Positions 1 to 5,889 of a stretch of DNA of 7,464 bases are shown piece by piece. Within the stretch, counting starts at the first letter, position 1. Each line of letters opens with the position of its first letter. Position numbers and translations under genes: made by a program. Source of the DNA: an uncultured Pseudomonadota bacterium (GTDB lineage Bacteria > Pseudomonadota > Gammaproteobacteria > Burkholderiales > SG8-39). Location: assembly GCA_903909415.1 (NCBI GenBank), contig CAIVVS010000336.1, positions 1-7,464 of the forward strand. The letters run 5' to 3'. Below the pieces are notes generated by a model that made no database searches, had not been told where the DNA came from, and saw nothing but the letters and a program-made list of their open reading frames with translations.

Positions 1-740
1 CGGTAGTCGGCGAAGTCCAGCGCCTTCAGGCCGTGGGCCGACTCGCCGGACTTGCGGCGCTCGACGATCTTCATGAAGCTGGGGTGGGCCGAGGTCAGGT
101 GGTAGAGGTCGACGCAGTTCTCGATCTGCAGCTTCCAGTTGCCCTTGAACACGTAGGTCGAACGCCCCGGCACCAGTTCCATGCCCTGCTCGCCCTGGTC
201 CATCACCAGGTCGAGGAAGGTGCGCGTCTCGCCCAGGTGCTCCTCCAGCGACGGGCCGCTGCTGCCCATGGAGCCGAACAGCAGGCCGCGGTACTCGCCG
301 AAGCGCGCCACCGGCGCCAGGTCATGGTCCTTTTCCTCGAAGGCCGCGGAGTAGCACGCGTCCTTGCGATCCTTGATGTCCACCACCTTGCCGCCCGAGT
401 CGAACGCCCAGCCGTGGTAGGGGCAGACGTGGAACTTCGAATTGCCGGTCTCGGTGTGGCAAAGGATGCTGCCGCGGTGCGGGCAGGCGTTGATGAAGGC
501 GCTGAGCTTGCCCTTGGCGTCGCGCATCACCACCACCGGCTGGCGGCCGATCCAGCCGGTCATGAAGTCGTGGGGCCTGGGCACCTGCGAGGCGAAGCCG
601 AGGAACACCCAGGTCGCCTCGAACACGTGGCGCATTTCCGCCTCGAACACCGCCGGATCGCGGTAGATGTCGCGGTGCACGAGGAATTCCCCCGCGTCGG
701 GACGGTCGACCACGAGCCGGGACAGATCCTGGAATTGCAT
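1..740 (-). CDS. Rieske aromatic ring-hydroxylating oxygenase, alpha subunit (partial, C-terminus off window)
   Basis: This is the N-terminal 246 codons of a large oxygenase subunit, open to the left edge. The ATG at 740 has a good ribosome binding site (GGAGG, 6 nt upstream). The Rieske [2Fe-2S] domain is visible as Cys86-x-His88-Arg-Gly and Cys106-Pro-Tyr-His109. The catalytic domain begins near residue 185, and Asn208, Asp211, His214 and His219 fit the bridging Asp and the two His ligands of the mononuclear iron (naphthalene dioxygenase D205/H208/H213 pattern). The third iron ligand, an Asp, would lie beyond the edge. Such enzymes use electrons from a reductase to insert O2 into an aromatic ring. 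It is clearly paralogous to the divergent gene at 1033 (shared GRQPV, INAC.HR, HGWAF and GNWKLQ.EN blocks), placing it in the benzoate/anthranilate/salicylate oxygenase group. The substrate cannot be told. Long plus-strand reading frames over this region are shadows. Confidence 0.93.
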   Translation of the reverse strand, partial: MQFQDLSRLVVDRPDAGEFLVHRDIYRDPAVFEAEMRHVFEATWVFLGFASQVPRPHDFMTGWIGRQPVVVMRDAKGKLSAFINACPHRGSILCHTETGNSKFHVCPYHGWAFDSGGKVVDIKDRKDACYSAAFEEKDHDLAPVARFGEYRGLLFGSMGSSGPSLEEHLGETRTFLDLVMDQGEQGMELVPGRSTYVFKGNWKLQIENCVDLYHLTSAHPSFMKIVERRKSGESAHGLKALDFADY

Positions 741-763
741 GACGTTCCTCCACACCCCGGGCA

Positions 764-773
764 CGGCATGCCG
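764..773. repeat. 10-bp palindrome CGGCATGCCG
   Basis: This perfect 10-bp palindrome ends 24 bp upstream of the start codon of the minus-strand oxygenase, between its candidate -10 and its ribosome binding site. It could be an operator in the leader. In GC-rich DNA a palindrome this short can also arise by chance. Confidence 0.3.
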
Positions 774-819
774 GCGGTTGGCGCGGCGTTGCAGGAGCAT
801 GACTAGGGGTCCGGCGGCG

Positions 820-825
820 ATGATA
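820..825 (-). promoter_or_regulatory. Candidate -10 element for the minus-strand oxygenase
   Basis: On the minus strand the sequence reads TATCAT, matching TATAAT at 5 of 6 positions, in one of the few AT-richer patches of the gap (GGTTTATCATCG). It lies about 80 nt upstream of the start codon. No good TTGACA-like -35 is seen 16-18 bp upstream, so the promoter may need an activator or the match may be fortuitous. Confidence 0.3.
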
Positions 826-838
826 AACCGATTCACCG

Positions 839-856
839 GGACGCTCTGACGCGTCC
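839..856. repeat. Inverted repeat GGACGC-N6-GCGTCC
   Basis: Two perfect 6-bp arms (839-844 and 851-856) are separated by 6 bp, giving an 18-bp dyad of the size bound by dimeric transcription factors. It sits just upstream of the candidate -10 of the minus-strand gene, where it could overlap the -35 region. Its function is inferred from position only. Confidence 0.3.
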
Positions 857-880
857 GCACATGGCAGCCCGCCCATCGTG

Positions 881-914
881 CCGCGCCCCCCGTGCGCCCC
901 ACAAGGGGGCGCGG
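881..914. repeat. 10-bp perfect inverted repeat with 14-bp loop
   Basis: The left arm CCGCGCCCCC (881-890) is exactly complementary to the right arm GGGGGCGCGG (905-914). A competing hairpin also exists: GCGCCCC (894-900) pairs with GGGGCGC (906-912) across a 5-nt loop. The left-hand motif GCGCCCC occurs twice, 11 bp apart (883 and 894). The dyad centre is about 70 bp upstream of the plus-strand -10 candidate, a sensible position for an activator site. No T-run follows, so a terminator is less likely. Confidence 0.45.
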
Positions 915-965
915 TTACGGGCATTCCGCCAGGTTATGTCCCTGCGGCCCCTCAGTCCCGGCTGG

Positions 966-971
966 CATAAT
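966..971 (+). promoter_or_regulatory. Candidate -10 element for the plus-strand oxygenase operon
   Basis: CATAAT matches TATAAT at 5 of 6 positions in an otherwise very GC-rich gap and would place the RNA start near 978, leaving a leader of about 55 nt. The -35 position holds nothing like TTGACA, which is usual for activator-dependent catabolic promoters. The same bases also look faintly like a sigma-54 site, but its -12 GC is missing. Confidence 0.4.
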
Positions 972-985
972 CGTTCCGCCAGTCC

Positions 986-1007
986 GCCCCCTGCGCGCCC
1001 CCTGCGC
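986..1007 (+). repeat. Two tandem 11-bp repeats, GCCCCCTGCGC
   Basis: Two exact tandem copies (986-996 and 997-1007) lie just after the candidate RNA start and before the GGAGG of the oxygenase alpha gene. The period is about one DNA helical turn, so a protein could contact both copies on one face. Alternatively the repeat may be slippage-prone sequence in the leader. Confidence 0.5.
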
Positions 1008-1032
1008 GGCGGACCGTCCTGAGGAGGACCCC

Positions 1033-2370
1033 ATGCTGATGAAGACCCGCATCGCCTCGCTGATCGAGGACCGCGAGACCCGCTTCCGCGTCGACCGCGC
1101 GGTGTACAGCGACGCCGAGGTGTTCGAGGCGGAAATGCGCCACCTGTTCGAGGGCGGCTGGGTCTACCTGGCGCACGAGAGCCAGGTCCGCGAGCCCGGC
1201 CAGTACTTCTCCACCCGCATCGGGCGGCAGCCGGTGTTCGTGCTCCGCCGCAAGGACGGCAGCATCGGCGCCTACATCAACGCCTGCTCGCACCGCGCCG
1301 CCACGCTGGTGCCCTTCGAGGCCGGCAAGGCGAACGTGTTCACCTGCCGCTTCCACGGCTGGGCGTTCAACCACGACGGCAAGTGCATCAAGATCAAGAA
1401 CGAGGACACCGGCGCCTACCCCTACGAGGACGTCAAGGGCGAGTTCAGCCTGACCCCGGTGGCCAAGGTGGAGTCGCACCGCGGCTTCATCTTCGGCTCG
1501 CTGGTCGCGGACGTGGAGCCGCTGGGCGAGTTCCTCGGCGCTGCCGCGCCCTGGATCGACCTGCTGGCCGACCAGTCGCCGCAGGGCATGGAGATCCTGC
1601 CCGGTTCGTCCACCTACATCGTGCGCGGCAACTGGAAGCTGCAGGCCGAGAACGGCGTGGACGGCTACCACGTGTCCACGGTGCACCGCGTGTTCGGCAC
1701 CACGGTGGCCAACCGCGAGGCGAAGAACAACGTCGGCGGGATGAACCGCACCGAGTCCGGCCGCATCCTGGGCAACGTGGAGTCCGGCTGCTACGACTTC
1801 GGCCATGGCCACATGGCGATCTGGGCAAAACGCACCGACCCGACGCGCCACCCGCTGTGGCCGCAGCGCGAGCGCCTGGAAAAGGAGTTCGGCCCGCAGC
1901 GCCTGGAATGGATGCTCAACCGCGGCCGCAACCTGTACCTGTTCCCCAACGTGTTCCTGATGGACAACCCCTCCACCCAGGTGCGCACGCTCAACCCGAT
2001 CTCCGCCGACGTGTGCGAGGTCACGGTGCGCTGCATCGCCCCGATCGGCGAGCCGGCCGAGGCGCGCCAGGCGCGGCTGCGCAAGTTCGAGGACTTCTAC
2101 CTCACCACCGGCATGTCCACCTCGGACGACCTGGCGGCGCTGGAGGCCACGCACACCGGCGGCTACGGGCGCGCGGCGCGCTGGAACGACTTCGCGCGCG
2201 GCTTCACCGCCACCCAGCAGGGCCCCGGCGAGCAGGACCGCGCCATCGGCAGCCACCCGCAGGCGGTCAGCCCGACCTGGGACCACGAGAGCCTGTACCA
2301 CGGCTTCTACCGCTACTGGCGCGAGCGCCTGCTGGCGGGGGGCGCGGCGCACGAAGGCGGCGTGCTGTGA
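1033..2370 (+). CDS. Aromatic ring-hydroxylating dioxygenase, alpha subunit (BenA/AntA-like)
   Basis: This is a 445-aa catalytic subunit of a two-subunit Rieske oxygenase, close in length and sequence to benzoate 1,2-dioxygenase BenA. The ATG at 1033 is chosen because GGAGG lies 5 nt upstream and homology begins there; the frame is open further upstream but has no support. The Rieske centre is Cys85-x-His87 and Cys105-x2-His108. The mononuclear iron site is Asp210, His213 and His218 (preceded by Glu206-Asn207), with Asp365 or Asp366 as the likely third ligand. BenA-like blocks include YLAHESQ, INACSHR, GSSTYIVRGNWKL, AENGVDGYHVS and LFPNVFLMD. It adds O2 to an aromatic acid using electrons from a reductase not present here. 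Oddly, the usual Cys-x-His-Arg-Gly reads Cys-Ser-His-Arg-Ala. It heads an operon with the beta subunit and a dehydrogenase. Benzoate, a substituted benzoate or anthranilate are plausible substrates, not proven. Confidence 0.95.
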   Translation: MLMKTRIASLIEDRETRFRVDRAVYSDAEVFEAEMRHLFEGGWVYLAHESQVREPGQYFSTRIGRQPVFVLRRKDGSIGAYINACSHRAATLVPFEAGKANVFTCRFHGWAFNHDGKCIKIKNEDTGAYPYEDVKGEFSLTPVAKVESHRGFIFGSLVADVEPLGEFLGAAAPWIDLLADQSPQGMEILPGSSTYIVRGNWKLQAENGVDGYHVSTVHRVFGTTVANREAKNNVGGMNRTESGRILGNVESGCYDFGHGHMAIWAKRTDPTRHPLWPQRERLEKEFGPQRLEWMLNRGRNLYLFPNVFLMDNPSTQVRTLNPISADVCEVTVRCIAPIGEPAEARQARLRKFEDFYLTTGMSTSDDLAALEATHTGGYGRAARWNDFARGFTATQQGPGEQDRAIGSHPQAVSPTWDHESLYHGFYRYWRERLLAGGAAHEGGVL

Positions 2371-2876
2371 GCGCCGTTGCAGAAGCGCCCTCCTCCGTGC
2401 GCGACGCCGCGCGCGACCTGATCTACCGCGAGGCGGCGTTTCTGGACGAGCGCCGCTGGGAAGAGTGGCTCGCGCTCTGGACCGACGACGGCACGCTGTG
2501 GATGCCGGCCTGGGCGAGCGAGTCCGAGCTCACCAGCGACCCGGACAATTCCTTCAACCTGCTCTACCTCAAGGGCAAGGCCAACCTCGAGGACCGGGTG
2601 TTCCGCATCGAGACCGGCGACTCCTTCGCCTCGGTGCCCATGGACCGCACCGCGCACCAGGTGAGCGGCGTGCTGCTCAACGGCGCCGACGGCGTCACGG
2701 TGCACGCGCGCGCCTCCTGGCTGGTGCACTGCTACGGACTGCACGGCAGCATCACGCGCGGCGGCTGGTACGAGTACACGCTGCGCCAGACCGCAAGCGG
2801 CCTGCGCATCGCGAAGAAGAAGATCGTGATGATCGACGACCGGCTCGCCGGCGCCATCGACATCTACCACGTGTAA
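2367..2876 (+). CDS. Aromatic ring-hydroxylating dioxygenase, beta subunit (BenB-like)
   Basis: This is a 169-aa small subunit of the oxygenase encoded just upstream, near the usual 160-170 aa of BenB/XylY. The start is taken as GTG at 2367, whose last bases form the TGA of the alpha gene (4-nt overlap), so translation is probably coupled. The first in-frame ATG lies 46 codons later and would remove conserved sequence. Family marks are LIYREAAFLDERRWEEWLALW near residues 18-38, MPAW (46-49), the LEDRVFRIET stretch (74-83), a basic/aromatic middle and the IAKKKIVMIDD end. The beta subunit adopts an NTF2-like (cystatin-like) fold, carries no metal, and forms the alpha3beta3 hexamer, helping structure and sometimes substrate choice. 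It acts in the cytoplasm. No truncation is seen. Confidence 0.94.
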   Translation: MSAVAEAPSSVRDAARDLIYREAAFLDERRWEEWLALWTDDGTLWMPAWASESELTSDPDNSFNLLYLKGKANLEDRVFRIETGDSFASVPMDRTAHQVSGVLLNGADGVTVHARASWLVHCYGLHGSITRGGWYEYTLRQTASGLRIAKKKIVMIDDRLAGAIDIYHV

Positions 2877-2895
2877 CCGCGAACCGGAGCCGGCG

Positions 2896-3930
2896 ATGCT
2901 CGCATTGTGCAAGGTGGAAGCGGTCGAGGGCGGCGTCGCGCTGCGCGACATGGCCGAGCCCGAAGCCGGCCCGGGCGAGATCCGCATCAAGGTCGCCGCC
3001 GCCGGCATCTGCGGTACCGACATGCAGATCTGGAAATGGGCCCCGCGCATGGCGCGGCGCATGAAGCTGCCGCGCGTGCTCGGCCACGAGCTGTCCGGCG
3101 TGGTGGACCAGGTCGGCGCCGGGGTGACCGAGGTCGCGCTGGGCGACCACGTAAGCCTGGAATCGCACATGTACTGCGGGGTGTGCACCCAGTGCCGCTC
3201 CAGCCGCGCGCACCTGTGCACCGCCACCACCTACCCGGGCATCGACTTCGACGGCGGCTTCGCGCAGTACGCGGTGGCCCCGGCGCGCATCGCGTGGAAG
3301 AACCCCAAGGACATGCCGCACGAGATCGCGGCGATGCAGGAGCCCTTCGGCATCGCGGTGCATGCCAGCCTGATCGGGCGCGGCGTGTCCGGGCTGTCGG
3401 TGCTGGTCAACGGCTGCGGGCCGATCGGCCTGATGAACGTGGCCGCGGCGCGCGCGCTGGGCGCGCGGCTGGTGGTCGCGAGCGACCCCAACCCGCTGCG
3501 CCGCGCGATGGCCCTCAAGCTGGGCGCGGACCTCGCGCTGGACCCGGCCACCGACGACGTGCCGGCGCGCGCGCGCGACGCCACCGGCGGCGACGGCGTC
3601 GAGGTGGGCATCGAATATTCCGGCACCGAGGCGGGTTTCCGCGCGGTGTTCGATTCGCTCACCAAGGGCGCGGACTTCCGGCTGGTGGGCGCCCCGCCGA
3701 CCGCCATCCCGGTGGACTTCACCTACTGGCTGCTCAAGTGCCCGACGCTGCACAACATCCACGGCCGGCGCATCTGGGACGACTGGGTGAGCGCGACCGA
3801 ACTGCTGCATTCCGGCCGCATCGACCTGCGCCCGATCGCCTCGCACGTGCTGCCGCTGGCCGACGCGCGCCGCGGCTTCGAGCTGGTGCTGGCGGGCGAG
3901 GCGCTCAAGCCCATCCTCCTGCCGAACTGA
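2896..3930 (+). CDS. Zinc-dependent medium-chain dehydrogenase, threonine 3-dehydrogenase-like
   Basis: This 344-aa protein of the medium-chain dehydrogenase/reductase family is complete in length. The N-terminal GroES-like domain carries the catalytic zinc site (Cys39-Gly-Thr-Asp, Gly63-His64-Glu65, Glu149 in QEPFG) and the four-cysteine structural zinc lobe (Cys94, Cys97, Cys100, Cys108). The Rossmann domain has GCGPIG at 173-178 and an acidic Asp197 at the end of the second strand, favouring NAD+ over NADP+. The C-terminal IHGRRIWDDW and SGRIDL blocks resemble E. coli Tdh. It starts 19 nt after the beta-subunit stop with a GGAG site, so it is co-transcribed with the oxygenase. Inference: it oxidises the oxygenase product or an alcohol of the same pathway rather than threonine. 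Ben operons normally use the short-chain dehydrogenase BenD here, so this pairing is unusual. The substrate is unknown. Confidence 0.92.
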   Translation: MLALCKVEAVEGGVALRDMAEPEAGPGEIRIKVAAAGICGTDMQIWKWAPRMARRMKLPRVLGHELSGVVDQVGAGVTEVALGDHVSLESHMYCGVCTQCRSSRAHLCTATTYPGIDFDGGFAQYAVAPARIAWKNPKDMPHEIAAMQEPFGIAVHASLIGRGVSGLSVLVNGCGPIGLMNVAAARALGARLVVASDPNPLRRAMALKLGADLALDPATDDVPARARDATGGDGVEVGIEYSGTEAGFRAVFDSLTKGADFRLVGAPPTAIPVDFTYWLLKCPTLHNIHGRRIWDDWVSATELLHSGRIDLRPIASHVLPLADARRGFELVLAGEALKPILLPN

Positions 3931-3953
3931 GCGGCTGCCGGACCGGGCTGCCG

Positions 3954-3977
3954 CCGGACGGTTCGGTACCGTACCGG
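3954..3977 (+). terminator. Possible hairpin terminator after the dehydrogenase
   Basis: Starting 24 nt after the stop codon, CCGGACGGT pairs with ACCGTACCGG across a 5-nt TCGGT loop, giving nine base pairs with one bulged A. Only a short pyrimidine stretch (CTTTCCC) follows, so it is a weak intrinsic terminator at best. It may instead block exonucleases or assist Rho. An overlapping CGGTACCG palindrome (3964-3971) offers an alternative fold. Confidence 0.4.
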
Positions 3978-4005
3978 GCTTTCCCGTTCCCCCGCCCCCG
4001 TGGGC

Positions 4006-4019
4006 TTGATCTGGCTCAA
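4006..4019 (+). promoter_or_regulatory. FNR/ANR-like box upstream of the universal stress protein
   Basis: TTGATCTGGCTCAA differs from the FNR/ANR consensus TTGAT-N4-ATCAA by one base. Its centre (4012.5) is 40-42 bp upstream of the RNA start predicted from a weak -10 (GAACAT, 4041-4046), the class II activator position. In Pseudomonas several usp genes are under Anr control, which agrees with this placement. The box predicts activation when oxygen falls. Dnr or another family member could recognise the same sequence. Confidence 0.6.
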
Positions 4020-4084
4020 TCCCCCGGGCCGCCGCTGTGGGAACATGGCGTCCAGACACCCGACCAACCGAGGGGGAGGACACC

Positions 4085-4912
4085 ATGGGCTTCAAGACCA
4101 TCCTGGTCCACGTGGACGCCGGCAGCGCCATGGCCGGACGTGCCGAGATCGCCGCGCGCCTGGCGCAGCAGCACGGCGCCCACCTGGTGGGCCTGCACGC
4201 GCTCACCGTCACGCCGGTGCCCTCCTTCGCGCTGGCCGACTCCGCGAACCTGATCCGAGAGGCGCACGGCAAGGCGCTCGCCGAGCTGCGCACCAAGGCC
4301 GAGGCGGCCTTCAACGAGGGCGTGAAGCGCGTCGGGGTGGACAGCCATGAATGGCGCATGTCCACCATGGACGCGGCGCAGGCCGTGCCGATGCACGCGC
4401 GCCACGCCGACCTGGTGGTGATCGCGCAGGCCGGCACGCACGACTCCGGCGTCGCGCCCGACTTCCCTGACCGCGTGATCCTGTCCAGCGGCCGCCCGGT
4501 GCTGCTGCTGCCCTTCGCCGGCAAGTTCGGCCTGCCGGGCAAGCGCGTGCTGGTGGCGTGGAACGCCAGCCGCGAGTCCACCCGCGCGCTCACCGACGCC
4601 CTGCCGCAGCTCAAGCTCGCCGAGCGCGTGGACGTGGTCGCGTTCAACCCGGACGGCGCCTCGCACGGCGAGGAGCCGGGCGCGGACATCGGCCTGTACC
4701 TGGCGCGCCACGGCGTGAAGGTCAACGTCGCGCACCAGAAATCCAAGGACGTGGACGTGGCCGGGCAGATCCTGTCGCGCCTGGCCGACGCGGGTGCGGA
4801 CCTGCTGGTGATGGGCGGCTACGGCCACTCGCGCATCCGCGAGATCGTCATGGGCGGGGTCACGCGCGAGATCCTGCACAGCATGACCGTGCCGGTGATG
4901 ATGTCGCACTGA
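4085..4912 (+). CDS. Tandem-domain universal stress protein (UspA family)
   Basis: This 275-aa cytoplasmic stress protein has two UspA domains. Domain 1 (about 1-145) opens with KTILVHVD and closes with RPVLLLPF. Domain 2 (about 152-275) opens with KRVLVAWN and ends with the nucleotide-binding loop Gly244-x2-Gly247-x9-Gly257, followed by GVT. Domain 1 lacks that glycine loop, so only the second half probably binds ATP; this split is common in two-domain family members. The ATG at 4085 is preferred because GGAGG lies 5 nt upstream; a GTG at 4037 in the same frame has no such site. An FNR-like box 66 nt upstream suggests low-oxygen induction. Family members aid survival in starvation, oxidative stress or anaerobiosis, but the molecular role is seldom known. 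It is probably a single-gene unit. Confidence 0.93.
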   Translation: MGFKTILVHVDAGSAMAGRAEIAARLAQQHGAHLVGLHALTVTPVPSFALADSANLIREAHGKALAELRTKAEAAFNEGVKRVGVDSHEWRMSTMDAAQAVPMHARHADLVVIAQAGTHDSGVAPDFPDRVILSSGRPVLLLPFAGKFGLPGKRVLVAWNASRESTRALTDALPQLKLAERVDVVAFNPDGASHGEEPGADIGLYLARHGVKVNVAHQKSKDVDVAGQILSRLADAGADLLVMGGYGHSRIREIVMGGVTREILHSMTVPVMMSH

Positions 4913-4958
4913 GCAGCCCCGGGGCCGGCGCGGCGACGCCCACGCGCGGCATGGCCCC

Positions 4959-4964
4959 TATAAT
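4959..4964 (+). promoter_or_regulatory. Promoter -10 box (TATAAT) for the methyltransferase gene
   Basis: A perfect TATAAT stands out in 70% GC sequence, followed by GCGCGG, and would start RNA near 4971, leaving a leader of roughly 23 nt. There is no recognisable TTGACA-like -35 at 16-18 bp. It lies in the 81-bp gap between the stress-protein stop and the next start codon, so the methyltransferase has its own promoter. Confidence 0.55.
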
Positions 4965-4993
4965 GCGCGGCTGAAATCCAACCGGCCGCACCC

Positions 4994-5887
4994 ATGCCCG
5001 TCCTACGCGCGCTCACGCGCCTGCTCAACGTCCCGGCGCTGGTCTCGTTCCTGCGCAGCCACCGCGCCGATGCCTCGGTGTGGGACCCGGTGCAGGACCT
5101 GGAACTGCAGCTCTACGGCCGCATCTTCGGCAACAACTTCCTGCACTACGGCTACTTCGATCCCATCCCCTCGGACCCGGAGACCATCAGCCACGCCGGC
5201 ATGAAGAAGGCGATGGACGACTACGCGACCCTGCTGGTGTCGCGGGTGCAGGCGGGAGAGAAGGTGCTGGACGTGGGCTGCGGCATGGGCGGGCTGCTCG
5301 CGCGCCTGGACCGCGTCGGCGCCGTGCCCACCGGCCTCACGCCCAACCGCTCGCACGCCGAGCACATCCGCAACAACTGGCCGCACATCCCCATCCTGCA
5401 GACCACGCTGGAAGGCCTGGACCCGGCGCAGGCCGCCGGCATGGATGCGGTGATCAACGCCGAGTCGTTCCAGTACGCGGACCTGGACACGGGACTGGCG
5501 CGCATCGCCGCGCTGCTGGGACGGACCGGGCGCTGGATCACCATCGACTACTTCCGCCTGGACGCCTCGGCGAAGAACAAGTCCGGCCACCTGCTGGCGG
5601 ACTTCGAGGGGGCGCTGGCGAACCACCGCCTGCGCATCGACGAGAAGGTGGACGTCACCGAGAACATGCTGCCGACGCTGGCCTACGCGCGCCTGCTGGT
5701 CGAGGGCATCGGCCTGCCGATGCTGCGCTTCACCGCGGACAAGTTCTTCCTCGGCCGGCCGCTCGCGGCCTACCTGTTCCAGGACCAGGTGGACGCGAAG
5801 CTGTCCTCGGTGAGCCTGGCCACGCTGGACGCGGACGTGTTCCGGCGCGAGAAACGCTACATCCTGTACACCATCCGGCCGGTGTAG
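4994..5887 (+). CDS. Class I SAM-dependent methyltransferase (cyclopropane/sterol methyltransferase-like)
   Basis: This 297-aa protein has a Rossmann-type methyltransferase core. The SAM-binding motif I is VLDVGCGMGG at 91-100, followed by the second-strand segment GLTPNRSHAEHIR (about 114-126) and a motif around INAESFQY (154-161). Upstream, FLHYGYFDP (49-57) resembles the HyGy motif of sterol, tocopherol and cyclopropane-fatty-acyl methyltransferases, which act on lipids or other hydrophobic molecules. No signal peptide is seen, though residues 1-20 are somewhat hydrophobic and basic and could touch the membrane. The ATG at 4994 has no clear Shine-Dalgarno; the short leader is CTGAAATCCAACCGGCC-like. 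It is transcribed alone, convergent with qmcA. The exact substrate is unknown; I see nothing that identifies a true cyclopropane synthase. Confidence 0.85.
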   Translation: MPVLRALTRLLNVPALVSFLRSHRADASVWDPVQDLELQLYGRIFGNNFLHYGYFDPIPSDPETISHAGMKKAMDDYATLLVSRVQAGEKVLDVGCGMGGLLARLDRVGAVPTGLTPNRSHAEHIRNNWPHIPILQTTLEGLDPAQAAGMDAVINAESFQYADLDTGLARIAALLGRTGRWITIDYFRLDASAKNKSGHLLADFEGALANHRLRIDEKVDVTENMLPTLAYARLLVEGIGLPMLRFTADKFFLGRPLAAYLFQDQVDAKLSSVSLATLDADVFRREKRYILYTIRPV

Positions 5888-5889
5888 CG

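Larger units (their letters stand above)
741..1032. promoter_or_regulatory. Divergent control region between two oxygenase genes
   Basis: This 292-bp gap separates the start codons of two divergently read Rieske alpha genes and shows no convincing gene. It holds two weak sigma-70-like -10 elements (one per direction), several dyads (764-773, 839-856, 881-914) and an 11-bp tandem repeat (986-1007). By analogy with other aromatic degradation loci it should bind an activator or repressor, but no regulator gene is in the window and none of the dyads matches a site I can name. Confidence 0.6.

Noticed and set aside
913..936. Two GGTTA words 19 bp apart, reminiscent of XylS/BenR half-sites
   Set aside because: The TGCA halves are absent at the required distance and the spacing is not the 21 bp of known XylS sites.
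964..980. Sigma-54-like TGGCA...TTCC sequence upstream of the oxygenase operon
   Set aside because: The -24 part fits, but the essential GC of the -12 element reads CC, and the overlapping CATAAT gives a simpler reading.
892..1032. Upstream extension of the oxygenase alpha gene from an in-frame start at 892
   Set aside because: The added 47 residues are low-complexity Pro/Arg-rich and unlike the family; the ATG at 1033 has a good ribosome site and the homology starts there.
3565..3577. Alternating CG run (possible Z-DNA)
   Set aside because: It lies inside the dehydrogenase gene, encoding Ala-Arg repeats with normal codon use for this GC content.
4037..4084. Upstream GTG start for the universal stress protein
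   Set aside because: No ribosome site is found, it overlaps the predicted promoter, and family members begin at the MGFKTILV-type start.
952..4909. Long antisense reading frames opposite the oxygenase, dehydrogenase and stress-protein genes
   Set aside because: They are typical shadows in GC-rich coding DNA: His/Arg/Ala-rich, without recognisable domains, and fully opposite well-supported genes.
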